Shown piece after piece: positions 35,832-47,834 of a DNA stretch of 64,000 nt. A model generated the notes under the pieces. The model searched no databases, was not told the DNA's origin, and worked only from the letters and a program-made list of their open reading frames with translations. Position 1 is the first letter of the stretch. Each line of letters begins with the position of its first letter. Both the position numbers and the translations under genes were made by a program. Source of the DNA: Istiophorus platypterus. Its lineage: Eukaryota; Chordata; Actinopteri; Istiophoriformes; Istiophoridae. The stretch covers positions 17,958,946 through 18,022,945 of the forward strand of contig CM029129.1 in assembly GCA_016859345.1 (NCBI GenBank), read 5' to 3'.

Positions 35832-38482
35832 TCACAGGAACCTCTTGAGAAAGTCCTGGTAGGTTTGTCTGTGAGCAGAGGCAGCTGGGACAAAATGGCC
35901 TCCGGGATGAGTCAAGACCTGAGGGTCTTGGAAGGAGGAGAGGAGCTCTCTGCTCATGTTGTCGGGGATGACTCGGTCGTCCAGTCCAAACACATGCAGG
36001 GAGGGGATCTGGAGGGGAGTATGGTAGAATTTTTGGTGTGCCTGACACGCACTACGGAAACCAGCGACAAGGATAGCAAAGCGGAAACTGAGTTCTGGCT
36101 CCAATTTTTGCTCCTGAAGAGAGCACACCATGGCCACAAATGCTGCTCCCTGACTAAATCCCAAGATGCCGTCAAATGGACCCTGGGCTTTTACAGCTTC
36201 TCTCACAACCGTCACACTGTCTTCGAGCCCCAGGCTTTCCTCACACTGCTGTTGAGCACTGAAAATCCGAGCCTGGACGTCAGAAAACCACCATCCCCTA
36301 GGGTCCTCGTCAGCTCCAGGGCCAGGACCTGATCCATTCTCCTTCTCTGGAGCTTCTGAAAAGAAAGGGGAAAGTGATCATTGTTCTGTTTTTAATTATT
36401 CAAAATTAAAACAGAGGCACCACAGATGAGTGGACCAATCTTTTTCTATCATCCCTGAAACTGAATCTTTACAAGTCCGAAATAATCAAGACATTAATAC
36501 AAACATTTATTGTCATACAACACTGATTTTGTTATTTGTACATGAAAATAGATCTACATTTCCTTTATTTACTAAATATTTTTGAAAAAAGATCATTGGA
36601 ATTTAAATCTGCATGAGTGGAGTTTCCTGTTTCAATATGAAGACTGACTAACATTTAAAATTTTCATGATCCAGTATTTACAATGATTTTAGTGGGAGGC
36701 AGGTTGTCAGGAAGTTGTTTCTAGATCAGAAATGATTTAAGGTCTTGTTCAAGCTGTTAAAGTCTGCAGCAACTGGTATAGAAAAGTTTTATTATACTTC
36801 ATTTTTATTTTGTACACCTAAGATGACCAATTAATCCAAAATAACCATTTTCACCGATTGTGTCTCCCCTTTAATTGAAGGACATACTAGTTGTTGTTTA
36901 AAAAAATTACTTAAACGGTTAATCATTTATCAGAATATCTGCAGATTAATTTTTCTTTTTATTGACTAATTGTTGCAGTTCTAAAAGATAGAATTAGAAA
37001 TGTATTTATTCTTTTAAATATTGATCCATATAAAGAATATGTAAATTTGTTAAATAATCATGGCTATATTTAAATACTTATTAGAGTGGCAAGAAAAGGA
37101 TGTGAACTTATTGGAATTACCTGGGGGGGGGGTTGCATTAATTGGTCATTAAATATGATCTGATCTTTACCTAAATCACAAGTACCAAGAAACAAATGCT
37201 TGAGCTAATTACACACACAATCAAAATATTTTGTGTCTTTATGGAACCGAACCATTAAACATCCAAAGTCCTGGTGGAAGAAGTGAGTGGATTTAATAAC
37301 TAGTTGAACCTCCTTTGGCAGCAGTAACCGCAAACAAGAGCTTTCTGTAGCTGCAGATCAGAAGGTGAATATTTCTTGTAATTGAAACTGAATTATTCTG
37401 TAGTATATTTACTAAATCTATTTAGGTTCATTGTCCTGCTTCATCATCCATCCTCCGCTCGGCTTCACCCAGACATTATCCTATAAGACACCTCGATGAA
37501 CTTGGGAATTCAGTTTCTCCTGAGTGACGGCGAGCTGTCCAGGCCCGGTGGCTGCAAAGCAGGATCAAATCATGATGCTACCGACTTGTAATTCACTGTC
37601 GGGACAGTGTTTTCATGTTGGTGTACAGTGCAATTTTTTTAGGCCACATGTAGTGCGGCATGTTCTTCCCCCAAAAAAATCAGTCTTGGCGTCTTTTTTT
37701 TTTTTTTTTTAACTCACTGAGCACCTGCCTTGTGCTTTTGGAGTCATCTTACCTGGGCGCCCACCGTCCTCTTGATTCCCTCCTATTTCAACTACTCTTG
37801 ACGTTAGGTTTTCTGAGACCTCTTGCATCTCGCAAATCACACTCAAAACATTTTCAGTGTGCTATTCATGAATAGCTCACTGTTGAATAGCACACTCAAA
37901 ATGTTTAAGTGTTTTTTTTGGAGGTCGAAGTAGCTGTAACTCACACCTCCTGTCTCGTCTCCTGTTCAGTTAAGTAGACGCTAGGTCTTAACCCCAATTA
38001 GCTTTTGTTGGTGTCATTAGACGAGGGGTTCACACACTTTTCCCACCTACACTCTGACCGTTTGTTTGTGTTTGTACATACATTGGAACTTAGATGAAAA
38101 CATTTAAGATACATTTATACACGAATGCAGGTGATTCCAAAGGATTCACTTACCTCTTCTTGCCACTGTGAGCCAGAGTCTGCTCACTTCTTACTGTAGC
38201 TCATTACTTTCTTTTACTCCCTTTAGTGTTTTTGCTAAGAAGTCTACAAAGTGAAAGCAGATGTCACCTGGCTAATACTTACTCCCCCCCTGTTTTATCA
38301 GGCGGAGGAGGTGCAGAGGGGGACCCACCTTCGCTGACGGCCCGCAGCACACTGTGCGGTGCGTCCAGGTAAACGAGCTCCACCTGTTTCTTCAGCAGCT
38401 TGCGCAGGGCTCCCGTCTTCTCGCGGAACGAGCCGCCGTTTTGACGGTAACCGTGAATGCACAGAACCCGGAGAGGAGCCAT
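35832..38482 (-). CDS. ovca2: OVCA2 serine hydrolase domain-containing protein (2 exons)
   Basis: OVCA2 is an alpha/beta-hydrolase of the FSH1 family, an esterase with preference for long-chain esters. Exon 1 is 38482-38329 and encodes MAPLRVLCIHGYRQNGGSFR up to residue 51. Exon 2 is 36355-35832 and starts at a 'tctttctttt cag' -type acceptor. Joining them gives 678 bases, 225 residues, close to human (227). The catalytic triad is present: Ser119 in GFSQGA, an Asp at 177-178 in HVFGLDDRVIP, and His205 in HPGGHFVPAA. The conserved RGWWFS block opens the second exon's core. The exon 1 donor is chosen by phase: 'gaag/gtgggt' at 38328 keeps the frame, whereas a stronger-looking 'gtaagt' at 38282 would shift it. 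A plus-strand ORF at 35820-36332 is its shadow. The gene looks intact. Confidence 0.94.
37083..38170 (-). mobile_element. Tc1-like transposon with IR/DR ends inside the ovca2 intron
   Basis: The left end 'agtggcaagaaaaggatgtg' (37085) matches the complement of the right end 'cacttacctcttcttgccac' (38147-38166). Inner copies of the same repeat lie at about 37266-37300 and 38020-38055. This double-repeat layout (IR/DR) is that of Sleeping-Beauty-type fish Tc1 elements. The interior is a decayed minus-strand transposase, recognised from the segment around 37540-37680 (sense-strand remnant of the SIMV-type motif). It is about 1.09 kb against 1.6 kb for intact relatives, so it is internally deleted and inactive. 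Confidence 0.88.
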
Positions 38483-38760
38483 GGGGACGTTAGCCTAGCT
38501 AGCCGGAAGAAGTTCGTTCCCCTACTCTAGGTCGGAAGATATCTATATTCTCAGGATAACAAGTGGTTTTCATATACCACACCTCTTCCGACGGCGGGTC
38601 CAGACGCAGAGCGGGGTTTGTTACGGATGAGAAAGCTTTTAAAGTTCATCAGATTTAGGAAGTAGCTGCACAACAGTAGCCTAGCCTCAGCCGGTCTTGG
38701 ACCGGAAGGAGTAAAAGTGGTTCCGTTGAGCCTTTTCAAAGTAAAACCTTTGTTTTTAAA
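38483..38760 (-). promoter_or_regulatory. ovca2: ovca2 promoter and 5' UTR
   Basis: Moderately GC-rich sequence before the start codon without a TATA box. Two CCGGAAG words (ETS/GABP-type sites) on the plus strand at 38503-38509 and 38702-38708, typical of housekeeping promoters, support it. The exact start is unknown. Confidence 0.5.
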
Positions 38761-40079
38761 CGTAATAATAACAATATAATAATATAATAATGTTTTTCTT
38801 AATGTGCCATTGTTTAAATCGGCGGTGGGGGATTTATTAAGATATTTTTATGTAAGTAAATTTACAAATACTCTTGATGATATGATGATAGTCACGTCTC
38901 TGACTTTGACAAGAGAAGAAACTCTTGTTCTGTGGTTTAGTTCTCTATTGGTCTAAATTATTCAGCGCTCATTATTCTTCCCTAAAGTGTCTATTACTCC
39001 TCAAATGATTGATTGATTGATTGATCAGTTGACTGACAGTAAGTTAACCCATTAGAATTTTGATAAATTACTGTATGTGTGTGGTTATTGCATGATAGAG
39101 CTTTACGCACTTAAGTGTGAAGTGCAAATCCCTAGCCTTAACATTGTTTCTAACTGTGTATATTAACCCAAGACTTACAGTAAGAGACAGGTAAAGAGTT
39201 CACAGTTGATTATTGAAGCCAACCCTTAGCTCACAGAAATGATTTGTCTCTCATTTTTGTGAGAAATGGGAGAAACAGGCAGGCAAAGAACGGGAGAATC
39301 CCTCCCTCCATCTACTCACATTTATATCAGATGCATTTTACTGCCTGAGAGATGTTCTTCTTATGGATCCAACGTGTGGTTGCATCTCATGGACAGAAGG
39401 ATGCACTCATTACTTGCTGCTGGGAGGCTGACCCCTAAAGACACAGAGGAGAACGTCTCTTTCTGTCACATCTCAGATGAGCCAGATGATGCAAAGCAGC
39501 TACTCTAAAAAATAATAAAAAAAAAAATTTAAAAATCACAAAATGTTTTGCTAGTTTCATCTCTGTGCAGGAACACGGAGACACACAGAGAGACACAAAA
39601 AAAAAATGATGAAAAACTTTATTTTCGACAGATAAAAGTGAAATGCAAATTCTAGGTTACGGTAACTCACTTATCAGACTCTCTTCAGTAGCAGCACAGT
39701 TCTCTCAAAGGACTCTGTTGAAAATACAGGCACTATCTTTGATCCAGAGTCATCATATTTTGACAAACATTTGAAGGCACTATCCCAAACACCTTATTCT
39801 CACTTTAGAATCGTATGCAAGAGTTGGCATTAAGCCAGTCCCCCTGAAGGGCTTGGGGATGGCCCAAAGAAGTGACTGCCATAAAAGTATAATGCTCCAA
39901 AGGGGAAAATGGAAGAAAAGTTAAAAAATGAAGTTTAAACAGGATGCATTATTGCTCGGTCCATATTTTCCCATAATCCCCAGACAGCCAATTTACACAA
40001 TTTACCCTTTATATTTACAAATCTGTGTTTCTTTTCACTGATCAAAACAAAGAAAAATATTTAATTTGGCTGCAGGGTG
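38761..40079. other. Noncoding, nothing recognised
   Basis: AT-rich. A short (TGAT)n run at 39008-39024 and A-rich runs at 39510-39530 and 39597-39606. An 80-codon plus ORF at 39266-39508 resembles no known protein. Confidence 0.5.
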
Positions 40080-40590
40080 CACTCACTGAGATGTTCACTA
40101 AGATGACTTGTGAGCTTTTGTGTTATGAAAGAGCTCTGGGTCAGGGATTTACCCAGATGGGACGTGGAAGTTGAGCAAGGAGGACAGATAAAGTTTCGGA
40201 GGTGTGGCCTTAAGGCAAGGCCCTGATTCAGGGAGTATGTTTTCACTGTTTCTGTCTTGCATCAGGAACCCCGTCAACAGAAGAGTGTTGGTGTTTTCTT
40301 TGAAGATGCTGCTCTCGTTTCCAGAGAGGTCTCATATTCAGGCACTGTCATTTAGGTTTAGTAAAGGTCTCTTGTTGCAGAGGAAGCGCATATGTTGCCT
40401 TGCCATGACGCACATGGTAATTAAGGAGAGTTTAAAACACACACACACACGCACACACATAAACACATACACTCACACACGCACACACAGGGGACAAGAC
40501 TGCTGTTGATATGTTCTCCAGCACCAGTGAGGAGCCACGTGCTCCCCCCCTCCCCCAGGGAGGTAGAGAGTGAGAGAGAGAGACCTTTGC
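40080..40590. repeat. Diverged duplicated segment, copy 1
   Basis: Collinear with 47390-47830 on the same strand. Shared blocks in order: 'cttgtgag', 'aaagagc', 'ggtgtgg', 'gtgttttc'/'atgttttc', 'taggttt' followed by 'taaag', 'cttttgttg'/'tcttgttg', 'ggagagtt' with 'aaaacacac', 'ggggacaag' with 'ctgctg', and 'gaggagccacgtg' (copy 2 'gaggagccatgtg'). Copy 1 has an extra CA-rich insert at 40436-40490. No ORF is shared. Confidence 0.65.
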
Positions 40591-41276
40591 TGTGGTAGAA
40601 AAGCTTTTTTATTTTTAATTCCCCCTAGAATTGGCTGCTGCAACACACAGTATTACAGGCTGCCCCGGTTCCAGACTTAGACATTTCCTGTTATTCTACG
40701 CTTAACCACCTGAATACCTATGAGGATCACTAAACATAACATTATCATAACCTGCATTATCACATCTTAATTTATAACAGATAAATAACATATCAAAATT
40801 ACCATGTAATCACCCACCAATGATATAGTGATAATTATCTTATTTATGATATTGCATAACATACATTCGTTTGTCAGATTACTTAATGAACATCGTATCA
40901 TAAGTAGTCTATATATATGAACGGGGCCATAATGTGTAATAAGATACTGCATCACTGGGACAACTGAAACCAGGGGTCAATTTGCAACATGAATACTGAA
41001 TCCCGGTAATTTCTAAGCCTAAATGGCTGTTTTGTATGTCTCTTTTTCAGTTTGACTTGTTCTGTTTTGATACCATTCTTTTAATGAATATTCTTTTGTT
41101 AATGGTTGAGTAAAAAATAAAATACATCTACATCAGCTACATCATTAGTCACATTGGGCTATAATTAAGGCAAAAATCACTGTGTTTCCTTTAATTTTTT
41201 TCTCAATCCTAGCAAACAAATTGGTGAAGCCTGTGATTCAGTCTTAACACTATATGTTGGATGGAACAAAAATGAC

Positions 41277-41285
41277 ATATATATA

Positions 41286-41363
<78 letters not shown>
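41277..41363. repeat. (TA)n microsatellite
   Basis: About 87 bases of TA repeat with two CT interruptions. Confidence 0.97.
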
Positions 41364-41364
<1 letters not shown>

Positions 41365-44300
41365 GAAACTACTAATATAGGAAAAATAATTCCCTATAGA
41401 AACAAATCAATGGAAGTGGGATTGTGTAAAAAATTGAGATTACTATGCACATTCATAGTGATTTGCATTAGTATTTGTAGAATGGCTTTGGGGAAAGGTA
41501 GACACTGTAGCAAATCTGTCTTATTTAAAGAATTTACCAATTATAGCTGTGAGGTGAAATCAGGTCTCTCCTCATGTTTCACTGCAGTCCACAGGGGGGC
41601 AGTGGTCCACCATAAGTTCAGGTTGTACTGTTTGTAGCAATCACATCGCACCACCTTGGCTCCAACACACTACCAGGAAGCTGAAACCCTATGAGTGTAC
41701 GAGTATACAAGAAAAAAGGAAACCCACAGCACATAAATGCTCAGAATAATTATCAAGAGTGGAGTCATGCATAATATTGTAATTTGGAAATTTAGAAAGC
41801 ACTGTGATTCAAAAGGAAACAGTTCAAATTAAAAGCAGCAGATCCAACCTGATGTGTGTCCTAGTGATACACTGATCATGAGGGCACACTGATCCTCACA
41901 TTCAGTGCCAAGAACCAAAACAGTGGGAGCAGTCCTATTCAGAGAAGTCAGAACAACCTGCAGGATGTTGAAGATCTGTGCCGCCGTCCTCATTGCTAGA
42001 TCGATAATCTTTGAATCTGTGGGCAAACTGTGAAGTCTGTGTGCACATAAAGGAGGACAGAGAAGGGTATGACGAATGTCGTGTCTGCTCCGGATCCTCA
42101 CTGGAGCTGGCAATGTAGGCCATACGCACCGTGAATGTTTTCGTAGAAAGAAGTGAATATATGCTCCTTTGGAACATCTATCTGCTTATTCAAAGCGTTT
42201 ATCTTCAGCGGTTACATTCTGCTCAGGGAGAAACCACTACAGTTCTTATCAAGACAAGCACAGTGCAAAAAAAAATAAATAAATAAAAAAATGTGCAACT
42301 GGGATAAAAGGTTGTTTTGTTGTGGTATTGTCGACAGATATTATCACGGGGTGGCATAAAGGTGGGAGGTGAGGTGGCAGAGGTTGGAGACACTGTAACC
42401 GACAATGTCAGAGTCACTCGTGTGACATCATTATCATTCTTTTGTTAAACAATGTAAATAATGACTGGAAATGAATCTGTCCATCACTTCATCTCCTGAG
42501 CAATTTCACAAGTTTCATATGTGGGGTATTGGCTGCAGAAACCTTACCCCCCACATAATGTCAAAATTAAACATGTTTTCATTAGGTTTGGGCATTAATT
42601 CACATATTTTCATTCATAAAATCAACTTTTGTTAAAATGCTGGTGTCCGGGATATCATGCATGACGGATGCGTATGTCGGTCTGATGTTGCGCTTTCCAG
42701 TTAGGCTGATCAGACTGTTGCTTTGGCAAAACTGGAGTGAACAGTCACTGTCGTGACCCACTTAGGCAGATCAGTGCAAAAAAAAAGGGTCCATCACATG
42801 AAACTAGGGCAGCAGCATTCACAGAGGATGTGTTTAAAGAAATTGTGCGCTGCACCTTGAGCTTGCGTTCAGGTCTTTATCGCAGCCACGTGCAAGGGAA
42901 GCGAATGATGGAGACAATCCTTCGTCACCTGCCACCAGACCGGGCACGTGCGTGCCAGCATTGGTGACAAATGACTGGGGTGGGTACTAGAAGAGCCTGC
43001 TGGACTCGGACCCCTAAAAGACTCTGGATGGAGCCTACAAGGCTTACCTGATGAACTGAATGCCTAAGTCAAGAATGAAGCAGGGGAGGCACATCATGCC
43101 CTTAGGTTTCTTTAAAAGAAAAGTGAGATATTGTGTATGACAGAAGGACAGTGCAGAGCTGATCTATAGTCCCTTCCACTGAAATCTTTCTAATATCTTT
43201 CTAATATCTCTTTAACCATGTGATTTTGCTCTCAGCTCCATTGAGTCACAGTGCAATATGTTACAAAGCCTCTTGTCCTTTCCTTTAGATTATGCTGTCA
43301 CTGTGCTCTGAATGAGCAGGCTCACATTTGACTCACTTGACTGTTTCTTTTTTACCAGCCTTGAAATCCAAGAGTTACTAGTATTTATTTTAAGTACTGA
43401 GCATGATTCTGCTTGAGTCATACAGAAGGGGCTCCTTGTGATTTCAGCTGTTAATATTTGGGAAGAGCTGTACAACATGACTCGTGGGCTTTTGTCTTGT
43501 AGGAACTTGGAACACATCACTTCACTTAAGCATATATATACCAGCAACAGGGAAAGAGTTAAAGTTCAAGTATGTCTTAGACTATACTTTGAACTCCACA
43601 TGTGACTCATAATGTAATTTATTTTATGGATTCGGGGTTCCTTTATTGATATTTAGAAAGCAAATTTACTCTCCTAACTAAGTAGTGTGTGTTTATTTAT
43701 GCGCCCTTCCTGATTGTGGCTTAATGTACAATCTACTTGAACTGTTTCTTATGCACATTATACGGACAGCTCCGGTCTATATGGACATTTCGGTCATAGC
43801 AGCTATGGACACATGTATAGATGATTGTTACCACAAACGTTTTGACCTTTTCTGTTTTTGGCTGAACTTTACAGTTCAAAGGACAAAAAACCCAAAACAA
43901 AAACTACAGTACAATTTGTGAGTTACCTGTAGTTTTATAACACTTCACACTTATTTTCAACTACATTTTAGTGAAAAATAATGTATTCTTTATTTAACTA
44001 CATGTCTTTGATAACCATTGTTCCCAATTAATTTCAGGAAAACATTTTTTCATAGAGTAATATGGCCTTTTAAAAATTAGACTAACAAAAATATGACGCA
44101 TAGTTAAAGATTAAGCTACCTCACAGAACATAAAAATAGAAAATCATCTCTTGTGGCTTATAAAACAATTAATCAGTCTTAACAATCCAATATTATACAA
44201 TATTATAATATAACACTCACAGGCAGCATTTTTCTATCTGATTACTTTCACATTTTATACTAGTAACTATAGTCTATACTATAGAATTTTATCACTAGCA

Positions 44301-45945
44301 TTGATGCCTCAGGAAAGCATCTAAAATAGTTCTCCCATTGTTGCTCAACTTTATAAAACATGTCTACACAGAATGTTGGTGTGTATTTGTCCTTTTGTCA
44401 TCTTTTACACTGGAATCACATTAGCAAAGTTTTTCTTTACAGCCAGGATGGGGATCTACAAAGAATAAAGTCAGAAAGTACAGAGCAGTTTCAAAGCACA
44501 CATGGGCCTGTTAGTGCAGAAATGCAAAACTGAAAAGAAGACACATACTTTAGCCTTATATCATTCTTTCTCACATACAGGCAGGGGAAGATCTCTGTAG
44601 CAGCAGTAAAGCTCTTTCTCATCATGGGAACCTGTCCAACACTACTCTGCTGTATTTTTCAAAATGATACACTGATGCATCGCTGTTCAAATTCACAGTC
44701 CATTGGTTGCTGCAGCGCTAGCAGAACTTCAATGGATTGCAAGTGGTCCTGATGCTTCTGGCTGCAGGCGTTCATTAAAAAATAGATCAAACATATCAAA
44801 TTATAGAAGAGGGGATAAACCATGTCGCCACCAGAAATTAAGTTTTATGATCAGACACATGGGAATCAAATATTGAACATGGGAAATCCTGCTCTTTACC
44901 CTCACACCATCATCTGCCTCGCATGCTTCTCAGTTATTCAATTTTACGTTAGAGATAATTCAAGATCGAGTAATTGAAGTCAAACCACTGCATGTGTTAT
45001 AAAACATTAGCTCAGTCCAACTCATCTGTCAGCATTAAGCAAGGGCACACCAACAGGGTTTGTTGATCACGAAGACGGTGTTTTCTTTGGACAAAGGCCC
45101 AACATTCAGGGAGACAAATGACTCTGAACTTGTGCAAAACAATATCTTAGGGCATTTGGGTTGTGTAGAGAGGTTCCACCGGTTTATAACAGAGGAGCCT
45201 GCGGCAGGATCAGTGTCCAGCGGGAGGGATACAGGTAGACACAGCGGACACTGAAGATGAAGATTGAAGAGATGGAGGGAGAAGCACTGTATCAGTGCTT
45301 TCAGGGAGAGAATGGAGAAAGACAGCCCTGTCTAAGATCTGCTGAAAGGTCTTCTGGTATTTTCAGTCGCCTTGAGCAAATGGAGAACTTAAAGGGGGCT
45401 CACAAGGGGCACACAAAAAATCACATACCATACTTTCTCAAATTTTCTTGGTGCCCTATCAGAGCTCTTTAACTCCACACGGTCCTACCTCAATTGAAAA
45501 CAGAAGAAAGAGGGGGAAAAAAAAGACTTTGTTGTCTTAAATCCTAAACATAAATTTTCAGAATCTCTAAAAATGACAAAAAGACCTATTAAACTACAAC
45601 TTAGTGATTCTGAGGAAAGATTGTTGGTATTCGAACTGTACAGCTAAAGCCGCCTTTCCCTTCGGTGCTCAAGATGCCCTCCCCCTTTTAATCCTGAGCA
45701 TCTGATGCCTGAGGGTCAGTTAGCATAAACAAGGGGAAGCACTTTTTATATGATTTTAAATGTAGATTTTAAATGCATATCACATTTGTTTTGTTTTTTA
45801 TTAACACTGAAGAAAGTGAGAATATAAGCCTTTCTATATTCAAAAATGCACGAACTGCACGCCCCCCTGTTGTCAATTTGCCTGAATAGCGTTCTGTGGT
45901 CCGGTCCAAGCCACTTACTTCGTTTCTCATTTACGGAACCAGGGC
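41364..45945. other. Noncoding, no gene recognised
   Basis: AT-rich with no known exon on either strand. A 76-codon plus ORF at 42737-42967 ('KRMMETILRHLPPDRARA' near its end) has a composition that looks more protein-like than its neighbours, but I cannot assign it. No tRNA or rRNA seen. AT-rich blocks lie at 44.0-44.3 kb. Confidence 0.45.
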
Positions 45946-45949
45946 CTTT

Positions 45950-46615
45950 GCTCTCAAAACAGCCTCAGGTCTTCCTGGTGTCGATTCCAAAAGATTTTGG
46001 AAACATTACTTTGACATGTTGACATGAATGCATCACATCATTTCTGCAGATTGGTTGGCTGCACACTCATGCTGCCAATCTTCCGTTCTACCGCACCACC
46101 CAGGTGTTCTTTTGGATTCAGATCTAGTCGTTGGGGAGGCCACTAAAGTACACTGACATTGAGATTCATCAGACCAGGCTGGGTTTTTTTCAGTTTTCAA
46201 TCTACCCAGTTTTGGTGAGCCTGCTCCCCCTGAAGCCTCAGATCTCTTTTCTCGGCTGACAGGAGTGGAACCTGACGTGGTCTTCTGCTGCTGTAGCTCA
46301 TCTGCCTCAAGGTTTTAACGTATTGTGCCTTCTGAGATGCCTTTCTACTCATTGCAGTTGCAAAGAATAGTTATCTTAGTTACTGTAGCCTTTCTGTCAG
46401 CTCCAACCAGTCTGGGCATTTTTCCGCTGACCTCTGTTATCATCAGAATGTTTTTTTTACATGGAACTGCTGCTCGCTGGATAGTTGTTTTCTGTTTTTT
46501 TTTTTTGTTTTGGCACCACTCTGAGTAAAAACTCTAGAGACTATTGTGTGTGAAAATCCCAGTAGATGAGCAGTTTCAGAAATACTCAAACTGGCCCGTC
46601 TGGCACCAACAAACA
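45950..46615 (-). mobile_element. Degenerate Tc1-like transposon fragment
   Basis: Minus-strand translation at 46443-46697 contains VGARRASLSISETAHLLGFS, the helix-turn-helix of a Tc1 transposase widespread in teleosts. Upstream text (45950-46160) matches the antisense of the transposase middle and end, and the segment is joined to 'attcatcagaccagg' at about 46165 with several hundred bases missing. No terminal inverted repeats found, so the bounds are approximate. Confidence 0.82.
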
Positions 46616-46619
46616 GGGA

Positions 46620-47385
46620 CAGAGACAGGCCAAGTACTGTTGAAAAGGTGGTTATACAATAAAACCACTGGTGCTGAGTCACTGTTATGACCGGCACCTT
46701 TTTTTGGTGCCGATTCTACCTTCTGCACAGCCACTGACATCCAGTCAATCTGCTCCTGAATGTTAATCAACTTAGGGTTAGGGTTAGAGACTTGAATCAT
46801 TCTTGAGATAGCTTACCCATCCCAGTAAACATTTTATCACCCCAACTTTAGTCCACCTTACCGTGATATGGTGACGCAGCTGGGGAAATGCAGCCTATTG
46901 ATGGACTACATGCTGTCAGGGAGTCAAACATAGGGGACAAACAAGAGGAGAATGTGAGTGTTGTGGAAAAGGTCACATAAACAAAGGATGAATTAATCAA
47001 TATTTTCTGCTCACATTGAATCAAATGATTATGAGTAAAAGAGGTAATGTCAAACCAGAAGAATGGCAGCTTTAAAGTGCTTATAAGCTTATTATAGCGC
47101 ACTGCTCTGTTTTATGGTACATTCACTGAAAGGCTCATCAACCCATTTTCCACAAGCACCAAGTTGCAGACCAAACATTAACAACTGACTCATTCAAACA
47201 TTTAACAGCTTCTTTTGGAGTTCCTCTGCCCCCGAGTGTCGCTTTAACTTTGCCAAACAGACAGATCACTTGCCATATCAACCAAATTCCAAGTCTTTGC
47301 AAGCTGATATTTGTGCTGAGGTGAAATACATGAAATTCATTAATATAGAGAGACATCACTGACCAGACAGCTGTGTCCTGCAGGT
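46620..47385. other. Noncoding, nothing recognised
   Basis: Contains a small perfect hairpin 'cggcacc'-T7-'ggtgccg' at 46692-46712 and two TTAGGG-like units at about 46771-46785. No exon seen. Confidence 0.45.
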
Positions 47386-47389
47386 AGAC

Positions 47390-47830
47390 AGTCTTGTGAG
47401 AATCCACATGTTATCAAAGAGCCCAGCTGGGACTTGGTAGTTAGGCAGGGATAACACCAACTGTTTAATAGGTGTGGTCTCTGGACCTGCTTCGAGGCGA
47501 GGCAGCTCCCAAGTGAGAGCGTGTTTTCAGTGGCTCTGCCTCTTCCCGGCATTCCTGCCACTAGTCCACATTCTATTTTTTTTTTATCTGTAAGGAAATT
47601 CCACGAGTATTAGATAGGTGTCACATATAGGCTGTGCTAGTTAGGTTTGCTAAAGATCTTTTGTTGCTGGGAAAGCAAGCGTAGGGCTACTGTTGTGTCA
47701 CCAAGCACATGCCAATTAGGGAGAGTTAAAAAACACACCCGGGGGACAAGGCTGCTGCTGCACTGATGAGGAGCCATGTGTCGATCCCCGAGGGAGGCTC
47801 AGAGAAAGCGAAAGAGAGTGCAAATAAGAC
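47390..47830. repeat. Diverged duplicated segment, copy 2
   Basis: The partner of 40080-40590, same orientation, 7.3 kb away. It lacks the CA-rich insert of copy 1 and has its own T run at 47577-47585. Between the two copies lie unrelated sequences and a Tc1 relic. Confidence 0.65.
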
Positions 47831-47834
47831 AGGG

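Noticed and set aside
35820..36332. 170-codon plus-strand ORF
   Set aside because: It lies opposite ovca2 exon 2, whose catalytic motifs and splice phase are convincing; this is a shadow frame.
36356..38328. A third ovca2 exon inside the intron
   Set aside because: The two-exon model gives 225 residues, close to the human length, with all motifs. The intron sequence is mostly a Tc1 relic.
46771..46785. Interstitial telomere repeat
   Set aside because: Only about two TTAGGG units; too short to mean anything.
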